From Vibrio kanaloae (GTDB lineage: Bacteria; Pseudomonadota; Gammaproteobacteria; Enterobacterales; Vibrionaceae): a DNA stretch of 64,000 bases. Within the stretch, counting starts at the first letter, position 1; each line of letters begins with the position of its first letter. The stretch is taken from positions 2,604,001 through 2,668,000 of the forward strand of contig NZ_AP025497.1 of the NCBI RefSeq assembly GCF_024347535.1. The letters are read 5' to 3'. Positions 13,325-25,119 of the stretch are shown here, one piece after another. The position numbers and the translations under genes were made by a program. The notes beneath the pieces are model-generated. The model was not told where the DNA came from, did no database searches, and was given only the letters and a program-made list of their open reading frames with translations.

Positions 13325-16300
13325 TTAAGCTTCGTTCGCTTTTACTTGAGCATGTAGCTCTTGAACTGAAATGACTGACGTCTTCGCATCTGCAGTGTGC
13401 GCCATGCAAGTCGCGAATGCAGCGTTTAGCGTAGTCGTGTAGTTAACTTTTTCAGCCAATGCGCCACGACGAAGTACTTTAGAATCTTCAATCGCTTGAC
13501 GACCAGCCGCAGTGTTCACGATGTACGTATACTCGTTGTTCTTGATACGGTCAAGAATGTGAGGACGACCTTCGTGTACCTTGTTTACTAGACGTGGGTT
13601 GATACCGGCTTCGCCAAGGATAACCGCAGTACCATGTGTTGCGTCTAGCTGATAACCAAGCTTAGATAGCTTAGATGCTAGGTCAACAACACGCTCTTTA
13701 TCGCCTTCACGAACCGAAAGAAGTGCACGGCCGCCTTCTGGGTAGATGTTGCCACAACCCAATTCAGCTTTAGAGTATGCTTCTGCGAATGTCGCGCCAA
13801 CACCCATAACTTCACCAGTAGAGCGCATTTCTGGGCCTAACAGTGGGTCAACACCAGGGAACTTGTTGAATGGAAGTACAACTTCTTTCACTGAGTAGTA
13901 AGGTGGGATGATTTCTTTGGTAAAACCTTGAGACTCTAGCGATTGACCCGCCATTACACGAGCGGCAATCTTAGCGATTGGCGCGCCCGTTGCTTTAGAC
14001 ACAAATGGAACCGTACGTGCTGCACGAGGGTTAACTTCGATTAGGTATACTTCATTGTTCTTAACCGCAAACTGCGTGTTCATCAGACCACGAACACCCA
14101 ATTCGAACGCTAGCTTTTCAACTTGCTCGCGCATTACGTCTTGGATTTCTTGGCTTAGCGTGTAGGCAGGAAGAGAACATGCTGAGTCGCCTGAGTGAAC
14201 ACCCGCTTGCTCGATATGCTCCATGATACCGCCGATAACAACGCGCTCACCGTCACAAATCGCATCGACGTCTACTTCAACAGCGTCGTCTAGGAAGCTA
14301 TCCAGTAGTACTGGAGACTCGTTTGATACGCTTACTGCTTCGTTAAAGTAGCGACGTAAATCTTGCTCGTCGTATACGATTTCCATCGCACGACCACCAA
14401 GTACGTAAGAAGGACGTACAACTAATGGGAAGCCGATTTCGCGAGATTTCTCAACCGCTTGCTCCATTGTTGTTACTGTCGCGTTTTCTGGTTGAAGCAG
14501 GCCTAGACGGTCTACAGCAACTTGGAAACGCTCACGGTCTTCTGCACGGTCGATTGCGTCTGGGCTAGTACCGATGATAGGCACGCCAGCCGCTTCAAGA
14601 GCACGAGCCAGTTTAAGTGGCGTTTGACCACCGTACTGAACGATAACGCCTTTTGGCTTCTCAACGCGAGCGATGGCTAGTACGTCTTCCAGGGTGACTG
14701 GTTCGAAGTACAGACGGTCAGAGGTATCGTAGTCTGTAGAAACGGTCTCAGGGTTACAGTTAACCATGATAGTTTCGTAGCCATCTTCACGTAGTGCTAG
14801 TGAGGCGTGTACACAACAGTAGTCAAATTCAATACCTTGGCCGATACGGTTTGGACCGCCGCCTAGAATCATGATCTTGTCTTTGTCTGTTGGGTTCGCT
14901 TCACACTCCTCATCGTAAGATGAGTACATGTAAGCCGTATCTGAAGAGAACTCAGCCGCACACGTATCTACACGCTTGTAAACTGGGTGAATATCGTATT
15001 GGTCACGCATACGACGGATTTCGCTTTCTGCGACTCCTAGAATCTTAGATAGTCGCGCATCTGCAAAACCTTTACGTTTAAGCTTGATTAGCTCGTCTTT
15101 ATTTAGACCAGCAAAACCTTTCGCTTTCAGTTCTTGCTCAAGATTTACGATATCTTCAATTTGAACTAGGAACCAACGGTCGATTTGCGTTAGGTTGAAT
15201 ACACCATCGACCGACATACCAGCACGGAATGCGTCAGCGATGTACCAAATACGCTCTGCGCCAGCTTCTTTAAGTTCATGACGGATAGTCGTTAGCGCAT
15301 CTGGTGCGTCTAGGTCTACCATTTCGTCAAAACCAGTCGCGCCAACTTCTAGGCCGCGAAGTGCTTTTTGTAGAGATTCTTGTTGGTTACGGCCGATAGC
15401 CATCACTTCACCAACCGACTTCATTTGCGTCGTTAGACGGTCGTTAGCGCCTGCAAATTTCTCGAAGTTAAAACGAGGAATCTTAGTGACTACGTAGTCG
15501 ATTGTTGGTTCGAATGATGCTGGTGTTGCGCCGCCAGTGATGTCATTCATTAGCTCGTCTAGCGTGAAGCCAACAGCCAGTTTCGCGGCAATCTTAGCGA
15601 TTGGGAAACCCGTTGCTTTAGATGCTAGCGCAGAAGAGCGAGATACACGTGGGTTCATCTCGATGATAACCATACGGCCATCTTTCGGGTTGATACCAAA
15701 CTGTACGTTTGAACCACCTGTTTCAACACCAATCTCACGCAGTACAGCTAGAGATGCGTTACGCATTAGTTGGTATTCTTTGTCTGTCAGCGTTTGAGCT
15801 GGAGCCACAGTGATTGAGTCACCTGTGTGAATACCCATTGGGTCGAAGTTTTCAATCGCACATACGATGATGCAGTTGTCGTTTTTGTCACGAACCACTT
15901 CCATCTCGTACTCTTTCCAACCGATAAGTGATTCATCGATAAGAAGTTCGTTAGTTGGAGATAAATCCAAACCACGACGACAGATTTCTTCAAATTCTTC
16001 TTTGTTGTAAGCGATACCGCCACCAGTACCACCCATCGTGAACGATGGACGAATGATACAAGGGAAGCCAACCATGTCTAAAACTTTGTAAGCTTCTTCC
16101 ATCGATTTCGCTGTATCAGCAGTTGGACACTCAAGGCCAATTGCTTTCATTGCTTTATCGAAGCGTGAACGGTCTTCTGCTTTATCAATAGCGTCAGCCG
16201 TTGCACCAATCATTTCAACACCGAACTCTTCAAGAACGCCGTGCTTTTCTAGGTCTAGAGCACAGTTCAATGCCGTTTGGCCACCCATAGTAGGTAGAAC

Positions 16301-16555
16301 GGCATCAGGCTTCTCTTTAGCGATGATGTTACGCACCACTTCCCATTGAATAGGTTCGATGTAAGTTGCATCTGCCATCTCTGGGTCGGTCATGATTGTC
16401 GCTGGGTTCGAGTTTACAAGAATAACTCGGTAACCTTCTTCGCGAAGCGCTTTACAAGCTTGAGCACCAGAGTAATCGAACTCACATGCTTGGCCGATAA
16501 CGATCGGGCCAGCACCTAGAATAAGAATACTTTTAATGTCAGTACGTTTTGGCAT
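13325..16555 (-). CDS. carB: Carbamoyl-phosphate synthase large subunit
   Basis: Makes carbamoyl phosphate from bicarbonate, ATP and ammonia channelled from CarA, feeding both pyrimidine and arginine synthesis. At 1076 residues it is full length. Two homologous ATP-grasp halves are evident: the first (to about residue 400) with [14 protein letters not shown] and the second (about 550-935) with [15 protein letters not shown]. Between them lies the oligomerisation region. The C-terminal 135 residues are the MGS-type allosteric domain, where UMP and ornithine bind in the family. GGAG precedes the ATG. The gene lies 16 bases after carA and is cotranscribed with it. Confidence 0.99.
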   Translation of the reverse strand: MPKRTDIKSILILGAGPIVIGQACEFDYSGAQACKALREEGYRVILVNSNPATIMTDPEMADATYIEPIQWEVVRNIIAKEKPDAVLPTMGGQTALNCALDLEKHGVLEEFGVEMIGATADAIDKAEDRSRFDKAMKAIGLECPTADTAKSMEEAYKVLDMVGFPCIIRPSFTMGGTGGGIAYNKEEFEEICRRGLDLSPTNELLIDESLIGWKEYEMEVVRDKNDNCIIVCAIENFDPMGIHTGDSITVAPAQTLTDKEYQLMRNASLAVLREIGVETGGSNVQFGINPKDGRMVIIEMNPRVSRSSALASKATGFPIAKIAAKLAVGFTLDELMNDITGGATPASFEPTIDYVVTKIPRFNFEKFAGANDRLTTQMKSVGEVMAIGRNQQESLQKALRGLEVGATGFDEMVDLDAPDALTTIRHELKEAGAERIWYIADAFRAGMSVDGVFNLTQIDRWFLVQIEDIVNLEQELKAKGFAGLNKDELIKLKRKGFADARLSKILGVAESEIRRMRDQYDIHPVYKRVDTCAAEFSSDTAYMYSSYDEECEANPTDKDKIMILGGGPNRIGQGIEFDYCCVHASLALREDGYETIMVNCNPETVSTDYDTSDRLYFEPVTLEDVLAIARVEKPKGVIVQYGGQTPLKLARALEAAGVPIIGTSPDAIDRAEDRERFQVAVDRLGLLQPENATVTTMEQAVEKSREIGFPLVVRPSYVLGGRAMEIVYDEQDLRRYFNEAVSVSNESPVLLDSFLDDAVEVDVDAICDGERVVIGGIMEHIEQAGVHSGDSACSLPAYTLSQEIQDVMREQVEKLAFELGVRGLMNTQFAVKNNEVYLIEVNPRAARTVPFVSKATGAPIAKIAARVMAGQSLESQGFTKEIIPPYYSVKEVVLPFNKFPGVDPLLGPEMRSTGEVMGVGATFAEAYSKAELGCGNIYPEGGRALLSVREGDKERVVDLASKLSKLGYQLDATHGTAVILGEAGINPRLVNKVHEGRPHILDRIKNNEYTYIVNTAAGRQAIEDSKVLRRGALAEKVNYTTTLNAAFATCMAHTADAKTSVISVQELHAQVKANEA

Positions 16556-16571
16556 TGTCTACTACTCCGGA

Positions 16572-17726
16572 TTAAGCTGTGTGCTGTTTAATTAATTCAA
16601 TGAAGTGGTCGAATAACGGCGCTGCGTCTTCTGGACCTGGGCTTGCTTCAGGGTGACCCTGGAAGCTAAACGCGGGTTTGTCTGTACGGTGAATACCTTG
16701 TAGAGAACCATCAAACAGTGATTTGTGCGTTGCACGCAATGTCTCTGGAAGGGTTTCTTCGTCAGCAGCAAAGCCGTGGTTTTGCGAAGTAATCATCACA
16801 ACATCACGATCTAAATCTTTAACTGGGTGGTTCGCACCGTGGTGACCAAACTTCATCTTCACAGTCTTAGCACCTGACGCTAGAGCAAGAATTTGGTGAC
16901 CTAGACAGATGCCGAAGATCGGTAAACCTTTTTCTAGGAACACTTTTGTCGCTTCAATTGCGTAAGTACATGGTTCTGGATCACCAGGGCCATTTGAAAG
17001 GAAAACACCGTCTGGGTTCAGCGCGAGTACTTCTTCAGCAGAAGTTTCAGCAGGAACAACCGTTAGGCGGCAACCGCGGTCAACAAGCATTCGTAGGATG
17101 TTTCGTTTTGCGCCGAAGTCATAAGCAACAACGTGGTATGGCAATTCAGAGTCGGCTTTCGCTTCAGGAAGTCCACCCGTAAGCGTCCACGAACCTTGTT
17201 TCCATTGGTACGCTTCTTTTGTTGTAACTTCTTTCGCAAGATCCATACCTTTCAGGCCAGGGAATTCTTTTGCTTTAGCTAGAGCTAAAGCTTCGTCTAG
17301 GTTCCCATCGTTTACTGAAGAGCCTGCTACGATACAACCGTTTTGAGCACCTTTTTCACGAAGAATACGCGTCAGCTTACGAGTATCGATATCAGCGATA
17401 CCCACAACGTTTTGCGACTTAAGGTAATCAGAAAGGGATTGTTCATTACGGAAGTTAGAAGCGATTAGAGGGAGATCGCGAATCACAAGGCCTTGAGCAT
17501 GGATTGAAGAAGATTCTTCGTCTTCGGAATTGGTTCCGGTATTGCCAATGTGAGGGTAAGTAAGGGTAACGATTTGTTGAGAATAGGAAGGATCAGTGAG
17601 GATTTCTTGGTACCCCGTCATCGAGGTATTAAAAACGACTTCACCAACTGCAGAACCTACAGCGCCAATGGCTTCACCGTGAAATACTGTCCCATCTTCT
17701 AGGACGAGTAGTGCTGACTTCTTCAA
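16572..17726 (-). CDS. carA: Carbamoyl-phosphate synthase small (glutaminase) subunit
   Basis: Hydrolyses glutamine and passes ammonia to CarB. The protein has 384 residues. The N-terminal domain starts [19 protein letters not shown], and the C-terminal class I amidotransferase domain carries the nucleophile Cys274 in FGICLGHQ and the His-Glu pair in [11 protein letters not shown]. The start codon is TTG, with GGAGG five bases upstream; the TTG start is also known for E. coli carA, so this is probably ancestral. The gene is first in the carAB operon behind a consensus promoter 107 bases upstream. Confidence 0.98.
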   Translation of the reverse strand: MKKSALLVLEDGTVFHGEAIGAVGSAVGEVVFNTSMTGYQEILTDPSYSQQIVTLTYPHIGNTGTNSEDEESSSIHAQGLVIRDLPLIASNFRNEQSLSDYLKSQNVVGIADIDTRKLTRILREKGAQNGCIVAGSSVNDGNLDEALALAKAKEFPGLKGMDLAKEVTTKEAYQWKQGSWTLTGGLPEAKADSELPYHVVAYDFGAKRNILRMLVDRGCRLTVVPAETSAEEVLALNPDGVFLSNGPGDPEPCTYAIEATKVFLEKGLPIFGICLGHQILALASGAKTVKMKFGHHGANHPVKDLDRDVVMITSQNHGFAADEETLPETLRATHKSLFDGSLQGIHRTDKPAFSFQGHPEASPGPEDAAPLFDHFIELIKQHTA

Positions 17727-17832
17727 GACAACCTCCAGAAATAAAAATGCATTTAAATTGACTTAATTTGCAAATGTACCTTCCTGCAACACCAGAAACT
17801 GCGTGTTTATGGAAATTAGACAAATTGGCGGT

Positions 17833-17861
17833 ATTCTAGTGATGCACGTGATACGTGTCAA
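17833..17861 (-). promoter_or_regulatory. Sigma-70 promoter of carAB
   Basis: Reading the minus strand, TTGACA (17861-17856) and TAGAAT (17838-17833) are separated by exactly 17 bp. The predicted leader is about 100 nt. An AT-rich stretch near 17741-17775 resembles an ArgR box loosely, in the position where E. coli has its second, arginine-controlled promoter; I could not confirm a full box. Confidence 0.85.
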
Positions 17862-18189
17862 CATTTAACGCAAAAGAAATTAAACATTTATATAGGCTAA
17901 TTCAACTTTTGCCACCAAAGCTTCAAAAGTTCAACTTTAATGCTCATTTAATCCGAATATTAAGATTTTCTAATTTTCACCCTTCATTTTCACCAACCAT
18001 ATAGTGACAAAAATATCACCGACAAAAAGCAATCGATAAACACAAAGAGAAAAACCTATAATTTAGACACCTAAAACAGAAAACAAACAATACCAGTCAA
18101 AAGTTACAGTTAAGTCATAGAAAAACGACGATAATAAGAAAGTAGAGAGGAACTTGTAAAAGGAGAAATAGCGAAGGGAAAGGTACCAA

Positions 18190-18218
18190 ACAAAGAAAGC
18201 GCCGGCAATTGCCAGCGC
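18190..18218 (-). terminator. Terminator of dapB
   Basis: On the minus strand GCGCTGGC, the loop AATT and GCCGGCGC form an 8-bp stem with one G-T pair, followed by TTTCTTTG. The T tract is interrupted but the stem is strong. Confidence 0.8.
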
Positions 18219-18230
18219 ATAAATATCTAT

Positions 18231-19076
<846 letters not shown>

Positions 19077-19146
19077 TTACCTCTGCAGCAACGTTCATTC
19101 GGTTAATATCTTTAAACTAACAACAATCTCAAACTCAGGCTAGCAA

Positions 19147-19545
19147 TTACGAAAACTCTTTTATCACTCGCTCTAAAATTGGCACATTTGCCTCTGGGAA
19201 GGCGTATTGATTTAATGATTCTAGGCTTACCCATTCACCTTGTTGACCTTCTTTGCCATAAGGCTGCTCTTCAAAATCGGTCACAAGGATGAAATCGAAC
19301 TTAAGCGACTTATCGGTGTAATCAAATTCAAGGTGTTCAAACAGAGACTGTTCAGTGACCTTGATGCCAATCTCTTCATCAAGTTCACGCGTCATGGCTT
19401 GTTCAATGGTTTCGCCAGCTTCAACCTTGCCGCCAGGAAATTCCCAGAAGCCGCCTTTGTGCTTGTCATCAGGTCGTTTAGTGATAAATACCTGCGACTT
19501 ATCTTGGTTAAAGACAATGCCTGCAACAATATGGATTCTTTTCAT
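19147..19545 (-). CDS. mutT: 8-oxo-dGTP diphosphatase MutT
   Basis: Removes 8-oxo-dGTP from the nucleotide pool and so prevents A:T to C:G mutations. The 132-residue Nudix protein carries the intact Nudix box: Gly-x5-Glu-x7-Arg-Glu-x-x-Glu-Glu-x-Gly, from GGKVEAGE to RELDEEIGI, at about residues 37-60. WEFPGGK just before it is typical of MutT. The position directly after secA is the same as in E. coli. A terminator for secA separates the two, so mutT probably has its own promoter. Confidence 0.95.
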   Translation of the reverse strand: MKRIHIVAGIVFNQDKSQVFITKRPDDKHKGGFWEFPGGKVEAGETIEQAMTRELDEEIGIKVTEQSLFEHLEFDYTDKSLKFDFILVTDFEEQPYGKEGQQGEWVSLESLNQYAFPEANVPILERVIKEFS

Positions 19546-19568
19546 TAAGCTTTCCTCAAAATTAGCTT

Positions 19569-19594
19569 AAAAAAAGAGCCGCCTAAGCGACTCT
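19569..19594 (-). terminator. Terminator downstream of secA
   Basis: On the minus strand AGAGTCGC, the loop TTAG and GCGGCTCT form an 8-bp stem with one T-G pair, followed by seven T. It lies beyond the ERIC-like element that follows the secA stop. Confidence 0.88.
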
Positions 19595-19627
19595 TTATAT
19601 TTTCATTGTCAGTTTTTCTGAAGCTAA

Positions 19628-19711
19628 GCTGTAGTGCTTGAGAGCAAGGCGGTGGCACGGAGCTTACGGTAGTAAGTGAGTACCACCAACGCAGCTATTA
19701 AGCACTACGGC
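19628..19711. repeat. ERIC-like intergenic palindromic element
   Basis: An 84-base imperfect palindrome. The outer arms GCTGTAGTGCTT (19628-19639) and AAGCACTACGGC (19700-19711) pair over 12 bp with one G-T. Inner arms GGTGG (19651-19655) and CCACC (19683-19687) pair, and the centre CTTAC/GTAAG closes on a 4-base loop. The core GGAGCTTAC followed by AGTAAGTGA, and a CCAACGCAGC segment after it, match the core of enterobacterial repetitive intergenic consensus (ERIC) elements, also known from Vibrio. It lies 16 bases past the secA stop, inside the transcribed region. The family assignment is from memory of the consensus. Confidence 0.65.
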
Positions 19712-19727
19712 GACGATTCATAGAAAC

Positions 19728-22454
19728 TTAGTTAATCTGACCGTGACACTGCTTGTACTTTTTACCACTTCCACATGGACATGGCTCGTTACGACCCACT
19801 TTACGTTCATCACGTACTACCGTTTGTGGAGATGCTGGTTCAGCTTCATCGTCACCTAACTGATTTTCAGCGGTTGCATGTTGTGCTTGTGCACGACGCG
19901 CCGCCTCTTCAGCTTGAGCTTGACGTTGAGCTTCCATCTTTTCTACTTCTTCTTGTTGCTGAACGCGAACTTTAGAAAGGATAGTAACAACGTCGGTTTT
20001 TAGTACATCTAGTAGGCCTTCAAACAGTTCAAACGACTCGCGCTTGTACTCTTGCTTCGGGTTCTTCTGAGCATAACCACGTAAGTGGATGCCTTGACGA
20101 AGGTGATCCATCGCAGCCAAGTGCTCTTTCCAAAGACCGTCTAGCGTTTGTAGCATCACAGACTTCTCGAAGTTACGCAGTACTTGAGCACCAACCACTT
20201 CTTCTTTCTGTTTGTAGGAATCAACCGCCATACCAAGAATACGTTCACGCAATGCTTCTTCATAAAGCTTATCGTCTTCGTCTAGCCAACCTTGAATATC
20301 AAAGTCTAGATCGAAGTCATTCTTCAGACGATCTTGCAGACCAGCGATATCCCACATGTCTTCAAGAGATTGAGGAGGAATGTACTCATCGATAACCGAA
20401 GTAAACACGTCTTCACGGTTGTGTTCGATCATTTCGCTGATGTCGTCAGAACTCATCAGTTCATCACGAAGCTCATAAACCACTTTACGTTGGTCATTGG
20501 CTACATCATCGTACTCAAGAAGTTGCTTACGAATATCGAAGTTACGACCTTCTACTTTACGTTGAGCTTTTTCAATTGAGCGAGAAAGCATCTTAGATTC
20601 AATCGCTTCGCCTTCGTCCATACCACTTTGAATAAGACCAGCCATACGATCTGATGTAAAGATACGTAACAGAGAGTCTTCCATTGATAAGTAGAAACGA
20701 GAAGAACCTGCATCACCTTGACGACCAGAACGACCACGTAGCTGGTTATCGATACGGCGAGATTCATGACGCTCAGTACCAATAATGTGCAGACCACCTG
20801 ACTCAAGTACTTTATCGTGGATGACTCTCCAGTCAGCTTTGATCTTATCGATCTGCTCTTGAGTTGGGTTATCTAGCTTATCAACTTGTGCCTGCCAGCT
20901 GCCACCTAACACGATATCGGTACCACGACCGGCCATGTTAGTTGCGATAGTTACCGCACTTGGCGTACCTGCTTGTGCAACGATCTCGGCTTCCATCTCG
21001 TGGAACTTAGCGTTTAGAACGTTGTGCTTAATTTTTGCTTTTTTCAGTGCGTTAGACAGTAGCTCAGATTTCTCGATAGAAACTGTACCAACCAGTGATG
21101 GCTGACCAGCCGCTACACGGTCTTTAATGTCTTCAATGATCGCATTGAACTTGTCTTCTTCAGTACGATAAACCACGTCAGGCATATCGTTACGAACCAT
21201 AGGTTTGTTGGTTGGTATAACCACCGTTTCTAGGCCGTAAATAGACTGGAATTCGAAAGCTTCTGTATCGGCTGTACCTGTCATACCTGACAGTTTTTCG
21301 TACAAACGGAAGAAATTCTGGAAGGTAATCGATGCTAGTGTTTGGTTTTCATTCTGAATCTTCACACCTTCTTTAGCTTCAACCGCTTGGTGTAAACCTT
21401 CAGACCAACGACGACCTGGCATTGTACGACCAGTATGTTCATCAACGATAACCACTTCGCCTTCATCAGTAACAATGTAGTCTACGTTCTTCTCAAACAA
21501 TACATGCGCACGAAGAGCCGCGTTTACGTGGTGAAGCAGGCTGATATTGGTTGGAGAGTAAAGTGTATCCCCCTCTTCCATTAGCTCATTTTTCACCATT
21601 AACTCTTCAACAAACTCTTGACCATTTTCAGTCAGGTGAACCTGCTTCGATTTTTCGTCCATGGTGTAGTGACCTTCACCACGGTACTCTTCTGAATCTT
21701 CTTTATCCTGGCGCTCAAGGCTAGGAATCAGAGTGTTAATGCGCGTGTAAAGCTCTGAACTATCTTCAGCTGGACCAGAGATGATTAGCGGAGTTCGAGC
21801 TTCATCGATTAAGATGGAGTCAACTTCATCGACAACAGCGAAGAAACGTTCACGTTGAACACGATCTTCAGCACGGAAAGCCATGTTGTCACGTAGGTAG
21901 TCAAAGCCAAACTCGTTGTTTGTTCCGTATAGTATATCAGCTTGGTAGGCTTCTTTTTTCTCTGGTGGAGCCATGTTTGGTACATTCACACCAACCGTCA
22001 TACCAAGGAATTCAAATAATGGGCGGTTTGTTTCCGCATCACGCTTCGCTAGGTAGTCGTTCACCGTTACTACGTGAACACCTTTACTTGGAAGTGCGTT
22101 TAGATAAGCAGGCAGGGTGGCAGTAAGGGTTTTACCTTCACCAGTTCGCATCTCTGCAATTTGGCCGGCATTTAGAACCATGCCACCAATCAATTGCACG
22201 TCAAAATGACGCATGCCGTAAACACGCTTAGACGCTTCACGTACCGTAGCGAAAGCTTCAGGTAGAAGTTGATCTAACGATTCACCTTTATCTAAGCGCT
22301 CACGAAACTCAACCGTTTTTGCTTTTAGCTCTTCATCAGAAAGTGCTTCAAACGTTGGTTCGTAGTTATTAATTTCTTTTACAATTTTTCTAAGGCGGCG
22401 CAGTGTTCTGTCATTGCGACTGCCAATTACCTTTGTCAGCAGCTTAGTAATCAT
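19728..22454 (-). CDS. secA: Preprotein translocase ATPase SecA
   Basis: Motor ATPase that drives unfolded preproteins through SecYEG. The 908-residue protein is full length. Walker A is MRTGEGKT at residues 102-109, and Walker B with the DEAD-type segment is [16 protein letters not shown] near 209-224. The preprotein cross-linking domain follows, then the second nucleotide-binding half with GRGTDI and [11 protein letters not shown]. The C-terminal tail carries the zinc ligands [13 protein letters not shown], which bind SecB. No secM-like gene precedes it, unlike in E. coli. Confidence 0.99.
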   Translation of the reverse strand: MITKLLTKVIGSRNDRTLRRLRKIVKEINNYEPTFEALSDEELKAKTVEFRERLDKGESLDQLLPEAFATVREASKRVYGMRHFDVQLIGGMVLNAGQIAEMRTGEGKTLTATLPAYLNALPSKGVHVVTVNDYLAKRDAETNRPLFEFLGMTVGVNVPNMAPPEKKEAYQADILYGTNNEFGFDYLRDNMAFRAEDRVQRERFFAVVDEVDSILIDEARTPLIISGPAEDSSELYTRINTLIPSLERQDKEDSEEYRGEGHYTMDEKSKQVHLTENGQEFVEELMVKNELMEEGDTLYSPTNISLLHHVNAALRAHVLFEKNVDYIVTDEGEVVIVDEHTGRTMPGRRWSEGLHQAVEAKEGVKIQNENQTLASITFQNFFRLYEKLSGMTGTADTEAFEFQSIYGLETVVIPTNKPMVRNDMPDVVYRTEEDKFNAIIEDIKDRVAAGQPSLVGTVSIEKSELLSNALKKAKIKHNVLNAKFHEMEAEIVAQAGTPSAVTIATNMAGRGTDIVLGGSWQAQVDKLDNPTQEQIDKIKADWRVIHDKVLESGGLHIIGTERHESRRIDNQLRGRSGRQGDAGSSRFYLSMEDSLLRIFTSDRMAGLIQSGMDEGEAIESKMLSRSIEKAQRKVEGRNFDIRKQLLEYDDVANDQRKVVYELRDELMSSDDISEMIEHNREDVFTSVIDEYIPPQSLEDMWDIAGLQDRLKNDFDLDFDIQGWLDEDDKLYEEALRERILGMAVDSYKQKEEVVGAQVLRNFEKSVMLQTLDGLWKEHLAAMDHLRQGIHLRGYAQKNPKQEYKRESFELFEGLLDVLKTDVVTILSKVRVQQQEEVEKMEAQRQAQAEEAARRAQAQHATAENQLGDDEAEPASPQTVVRDERKVGRNEPCPCGSGKKYKQCHGQIN

Positions 22455-22842
22455 GTGCTTGGAATCTCTTCGTTCTCAGATCGTCCGCGATCTATTTTAA
22501 ATGCCGTCAGTCTCTACTAGCTATGAACTAGTCTTCAGTTACTAACCAAGGATACTGAGATAAATCTAGTATCTTTGATATTGTACTTGAGAGTAGAGTT
22601 TTCAAGGCTTGAGTTAAAATTAATGCCCCTTAGTGTAAGTAATTTTCACACTAACGACCATTTAGAACACCATTTGTTTGATGTGCTTGGAACTTTTCTT
22701 TCTAATTGCTGATGGATTAAGCAAACTACGACCCATTGTCCAGCAATTTCCGTAGGTTAACGACACTGTATCTATTTTCTAGATACAAAAAAACCAGGTC
22801 AATGACCTGGTTTTCGAAATCTTATATTATTGTAAACAATAA
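22455..22842. other. Region between lpxC and secA
   Basis: Apart from the lpxC terminator, this 388-base region has no gene I recognise, and no secM-, DUF721- or peptidase-type gene such as other gammaproteobacteria have here. On the minus strand it contains an 8-bp hairpin (TGTATCTA, TAGATACA; 22767-22787), a 24-codon open frame (22736-22662) with a weak ribosome site, and a 7-bp inverted repeat TTAGTGT (22630-22636), ACACTAA (22648-22654). The secA promoter must be here, but I see no clear consensus. Confidence 0.6.
22787..22814 (-). terminator. Terminator after lpxC
   Basis: On the minus strand an A-rich flank, CCAGGTC, a 3-base loop, GACCTGG and a run of T form a symmetric hairpin 29 bases past the lpxC stop. 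It closes the long dcw transcript. Confidence 0.9.
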
Positions 22843-23760
22843 TTACGCTAGAACCATTCCTGGTTCAGCAAATGCAACAGGAGAGCCAGCTTCTTCTTCA
22901 AATGTTGCCCACTCCCAAGCTTCTGCGTCAGCAAGTACTGCACGTAATAGTTGGTTGTTTAGGCCATGACCTGATTTGTATGCTCGGAACTCACCAATAA
23001 TAGCATGTCCACACATGTAAAGGTCACCAATCGCATCCAACACTTTATGTGTTACAAACTCATTCTCAAAACGAAGGCCTTCTTCATTAAGAATTCGGTA
23101 TTCGTCCAGTACGATAGCATTATCGAAGCTACCGCCAAGTACTAGGTTTTGAGATTGTAGATATTCAATATCACGCATAAAGCCGAACGTACGAGCACGA
23201 GAAATTTCTTTCACAAAACCTTGTGAAGAGAAATCAAATAATAAACGTTGCTCGTCAGACTCAATGGCAGGATGGTTAAAGTCGATCTCAAAGTCCATAC
23301 GGAAGCCGTTAAATGGAACAAATTCTGCCCACTTATCGCCATCTTCAAAACGAACAGGCTTTTTGATTCGAATAAAACGCTTCGCTGTATTCAGTGTTTC
23401 TACACCCGCTTGCTGTAGCAAGTATACGAATGGGCTTGCGCTACCATCCATAATTGGAATCTCTGGTGCATCCACTTCAACAATAATGTTGTCGATGCCC
23501 ATCCCCGCTAGAGCGGCGTTAAGGTGTTCCACTGTAGAAATACGTACACCTTCATCATTAACAAGAGCAGTACATAACATAGTGTCACGAACTGATGCTG
23601 GATCAGCTGGGAAATCTACAGGTGGATTTACATCAGTACGACGGTAAACAATGCCTGTATTTGCAGCTGCCGGGCGAAGAGTAAGTGTGACTTTACGACC
23701 AGAGTGGAGACCCACACCAGTTGTTTTCACAATTTCTTTCAGAGTACGTTGTCTGATCAT
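22843..23760 (-). CDS. lpxC: UDP-3-O-acyl-N-acetylglucosamine deacetylase
   Basis: Catalyses the committed step of lipid A synthesis, removing acetate from UDP-3-O-acyl-GlcNAc with a bound zinc. At 305 residues it matches the family. The zinc ligands are His79 in [10 protein letters not shown], and His238 with Asp242 in [24 protein letters not shown] carries the catalytic His near residue 265. It follows ftsZ by 95 bases, the ancestral position at the end of the dcw cluster. The product level in relatives is set by FtsH degradation through the C-terminus, which here ends in Met-Val-Leu-Ala. Confidence 0.98.
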   Translation of the reverse strand: MIRQRTLKEIVKTTGVGLHSGRKVTLTLRPAAANTGIVYRRTDVNPPVDFPADPASVRDTMLCTALVNDEGVRISTVEHLNAALAGMGIDNIIVEVDAPEIPIMDGSASPFVYLLQQAGVETLNTAKRFIRIKKPVRFEDGDKWAEFVPFNGFRMDFEIDFNHPAIESDEQRLLFDFSSQGFVKEISRARTFGFMRDIEYLQSQNLVLGGSFDNAIVLDEYRILNEEGLRFENEFVTHKVLDAIGDLYMCGHAIIGEFRAYKSGHGLNNQLLRAVLADAEAWEWATFEEEAGSPVAFAEPGMVLA

Positions 23761-23855
23761 CTGCTTGCCTCTTATCAGTGCTACAAATCACGGCCAGTAT
23801 TTACCGACCGCGGATTTTACCATTAATTCGACTATAGTCAAATTTTGGGTGTTTG

Positions 23856-25088
23856 CTAGTCAGCCTGACGTCGTAAAAATGCTGGTATATCTAAATACCC
23901 ACTTTCTTTCTCAGCTTTAGGTGCTGCATTTTGGCTAGCGCCTGAACCTGAAGAAGCCGGTGACGACGTTGTTGGCTGTTGCTTAACTTGAGATTTTACC
24001 TCAGTTTTTTCCTGCAATGGCTGTGCCACTTTCTCTTCCACTTTTGCTGCTGTTTGAGCAGCTACCTGTGGTTGAGGGGTTGACGCAACTTTAGTATTAC
24101 CGCCAGCAACCAAAGTAATGTCTGGTTTTCTCTCAGTGCCGATACCTGTTGCTACAACAGTTACACGGATTTCATCCGTCATATCAGGGTCTAGAGAAGT
24201 ACCTATCACTACTGTTGCATTATCAGATGCGAATGCCTTAACTGTATTACCCACAGTTTCGAACTCATCTAGACGCATATCTAGGCCTGCTGTGATGTTC
24301 ACAAGAACGCCACGCGCACCAGCTAGATCGATATCTTCTAGTAATGGGCTAGAAATTGCCGTTTCAGCGGCCTCTTCAGCACGGTCATCACCTTTAGCGA
24401 TACCGCTACCCATCATTGCATGACCCATTTCCGACATTACGGTGCGAACATCCGCGAAATCGACGTTAATCATACCAGGGCGAGTAATTAGCTCAGCAAT
24501 ACCTTGTACAGCGTTTTTAAGTACATCATTTGCACTTGCGAAAGCTTCTAGCAGTGTTACGCCGCGGCCAAGTACTTTAAGTAGCTTTTCATTTGGAATC
24601 GTAATTAAAGAATCCACATGTTTAGAAAGCTCTTCGATACCTTGCTCAGCAAACGCTAAACGCTTTTTGCCTTCAAAGCTAAACGGTTTAGTTACAACAG
24701 CAACCGTTAGTACACCAAGCTCTTTCGCAACTTCAGCAATCACTGGAGCAGCACCTGTACCTGTACCACCGCCCATACCAGCTGCGATAAATACCATATC
24801 GGCGCCAGTTAGAACTTCTTTAATTCTTTCTCTATCTTCGAGAGCTGCATCACGGCCTACTTGTGGGTTTGCACCAGCGCCCAAACCTTTAGTGATATCA
24901 CCACCAATTTGGATCACGCTGCTCACGCTTGTTTTACGAAGTGCTTGTGCATCAGTGTTAACACTGATGAATTCTACGCCTTCGATTGATTCACGTACCA
25001 TGTGCTCAACAGCGTTACCGCCACCGCCACCAACTCCAACGACTTTAATTACTGCATCGTCAGACATTTCCATCATCGGTTCAAACAT
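23856..25088 (-). CDS. ftsZ: Cell division GTPase FtsZ
   Basis: Tubulin-like GTPase that builds the Z ring. The protein has 410 residues. N-terminal [12 protein letters not shown] begins the GTPase core, and the tubulin signature [10 protein letters not shown] lies near residues 105-115. The synergy loop and polymerisation domain run to about residue 318. A Gln/Ser/Ala-rich linker of about 75 residues follows. The conserved C-terminal peptide [13 protein letters not shown], at the very end, binds FtsA, ZipA and MinC. CGGAGA precedes the ATG, 31 bases after ftsA. Confidence 0.99.
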   Translation of the reverse strand: MFEPMMEMSDDAVIKVVGVGGGGGNAVEHMVRESIEGVEFISVNTDAQALRKTSVSSVIQIGGDITKGLGAGANPQVGRDAALEDRERIKEVLTGADMVFIAAGMGGGTGTGAAPVIAEVAKELGVLTVAVVTKPFSFEGKKRLAFAEQGIEELSKHVDSLITIPNEKLLKVLGRGVTLLEAFASANDVLKNAVQGIAELITRPGMINVDFADVRTVMSEMGHAMMGSGIAKGDDRAEEAAETAISSPLLEDIDLAGARGVLVNITAGLDMRLDEFETVGNTVKAFASDNATVVIGTSLDPDMTDEIRVTVVATGIGTERKPDITLVAGGNTKVASTPQPQVAAQTAAKVEEKVAQPLQEKTEVKSQVKQQPTTSSPASSGSGASQNAAPKAEKESGYLDIPAFLRRQAD

Positions 25089-25119
25089 GTGTTATCTCCG
25101 TTTTTTCCTGCAACTCAGG

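Larger units (their letters stand above)
17727..18230. other. Intergenic region upstream of carA
   Basis: This 504-base stretch holds no credible gene. It contains the carAB leader and promoter (17727-17861), an 8-bp inverted repeat AACTTTTG (17904-17911) and CAAAAGTT (17924-17931) upstream of the -35, then AT-rich sequence without recognisable features, and finally the dapB terminator at 18190-18218. Confidence 0.7.

Noticed and set aside
17741..17775. ArgR box in the carA leader
   Set aside because: The AT-rich sequence resembles a box only loosely and its second half is degenerate; it is mentioned as a possibility but not called.
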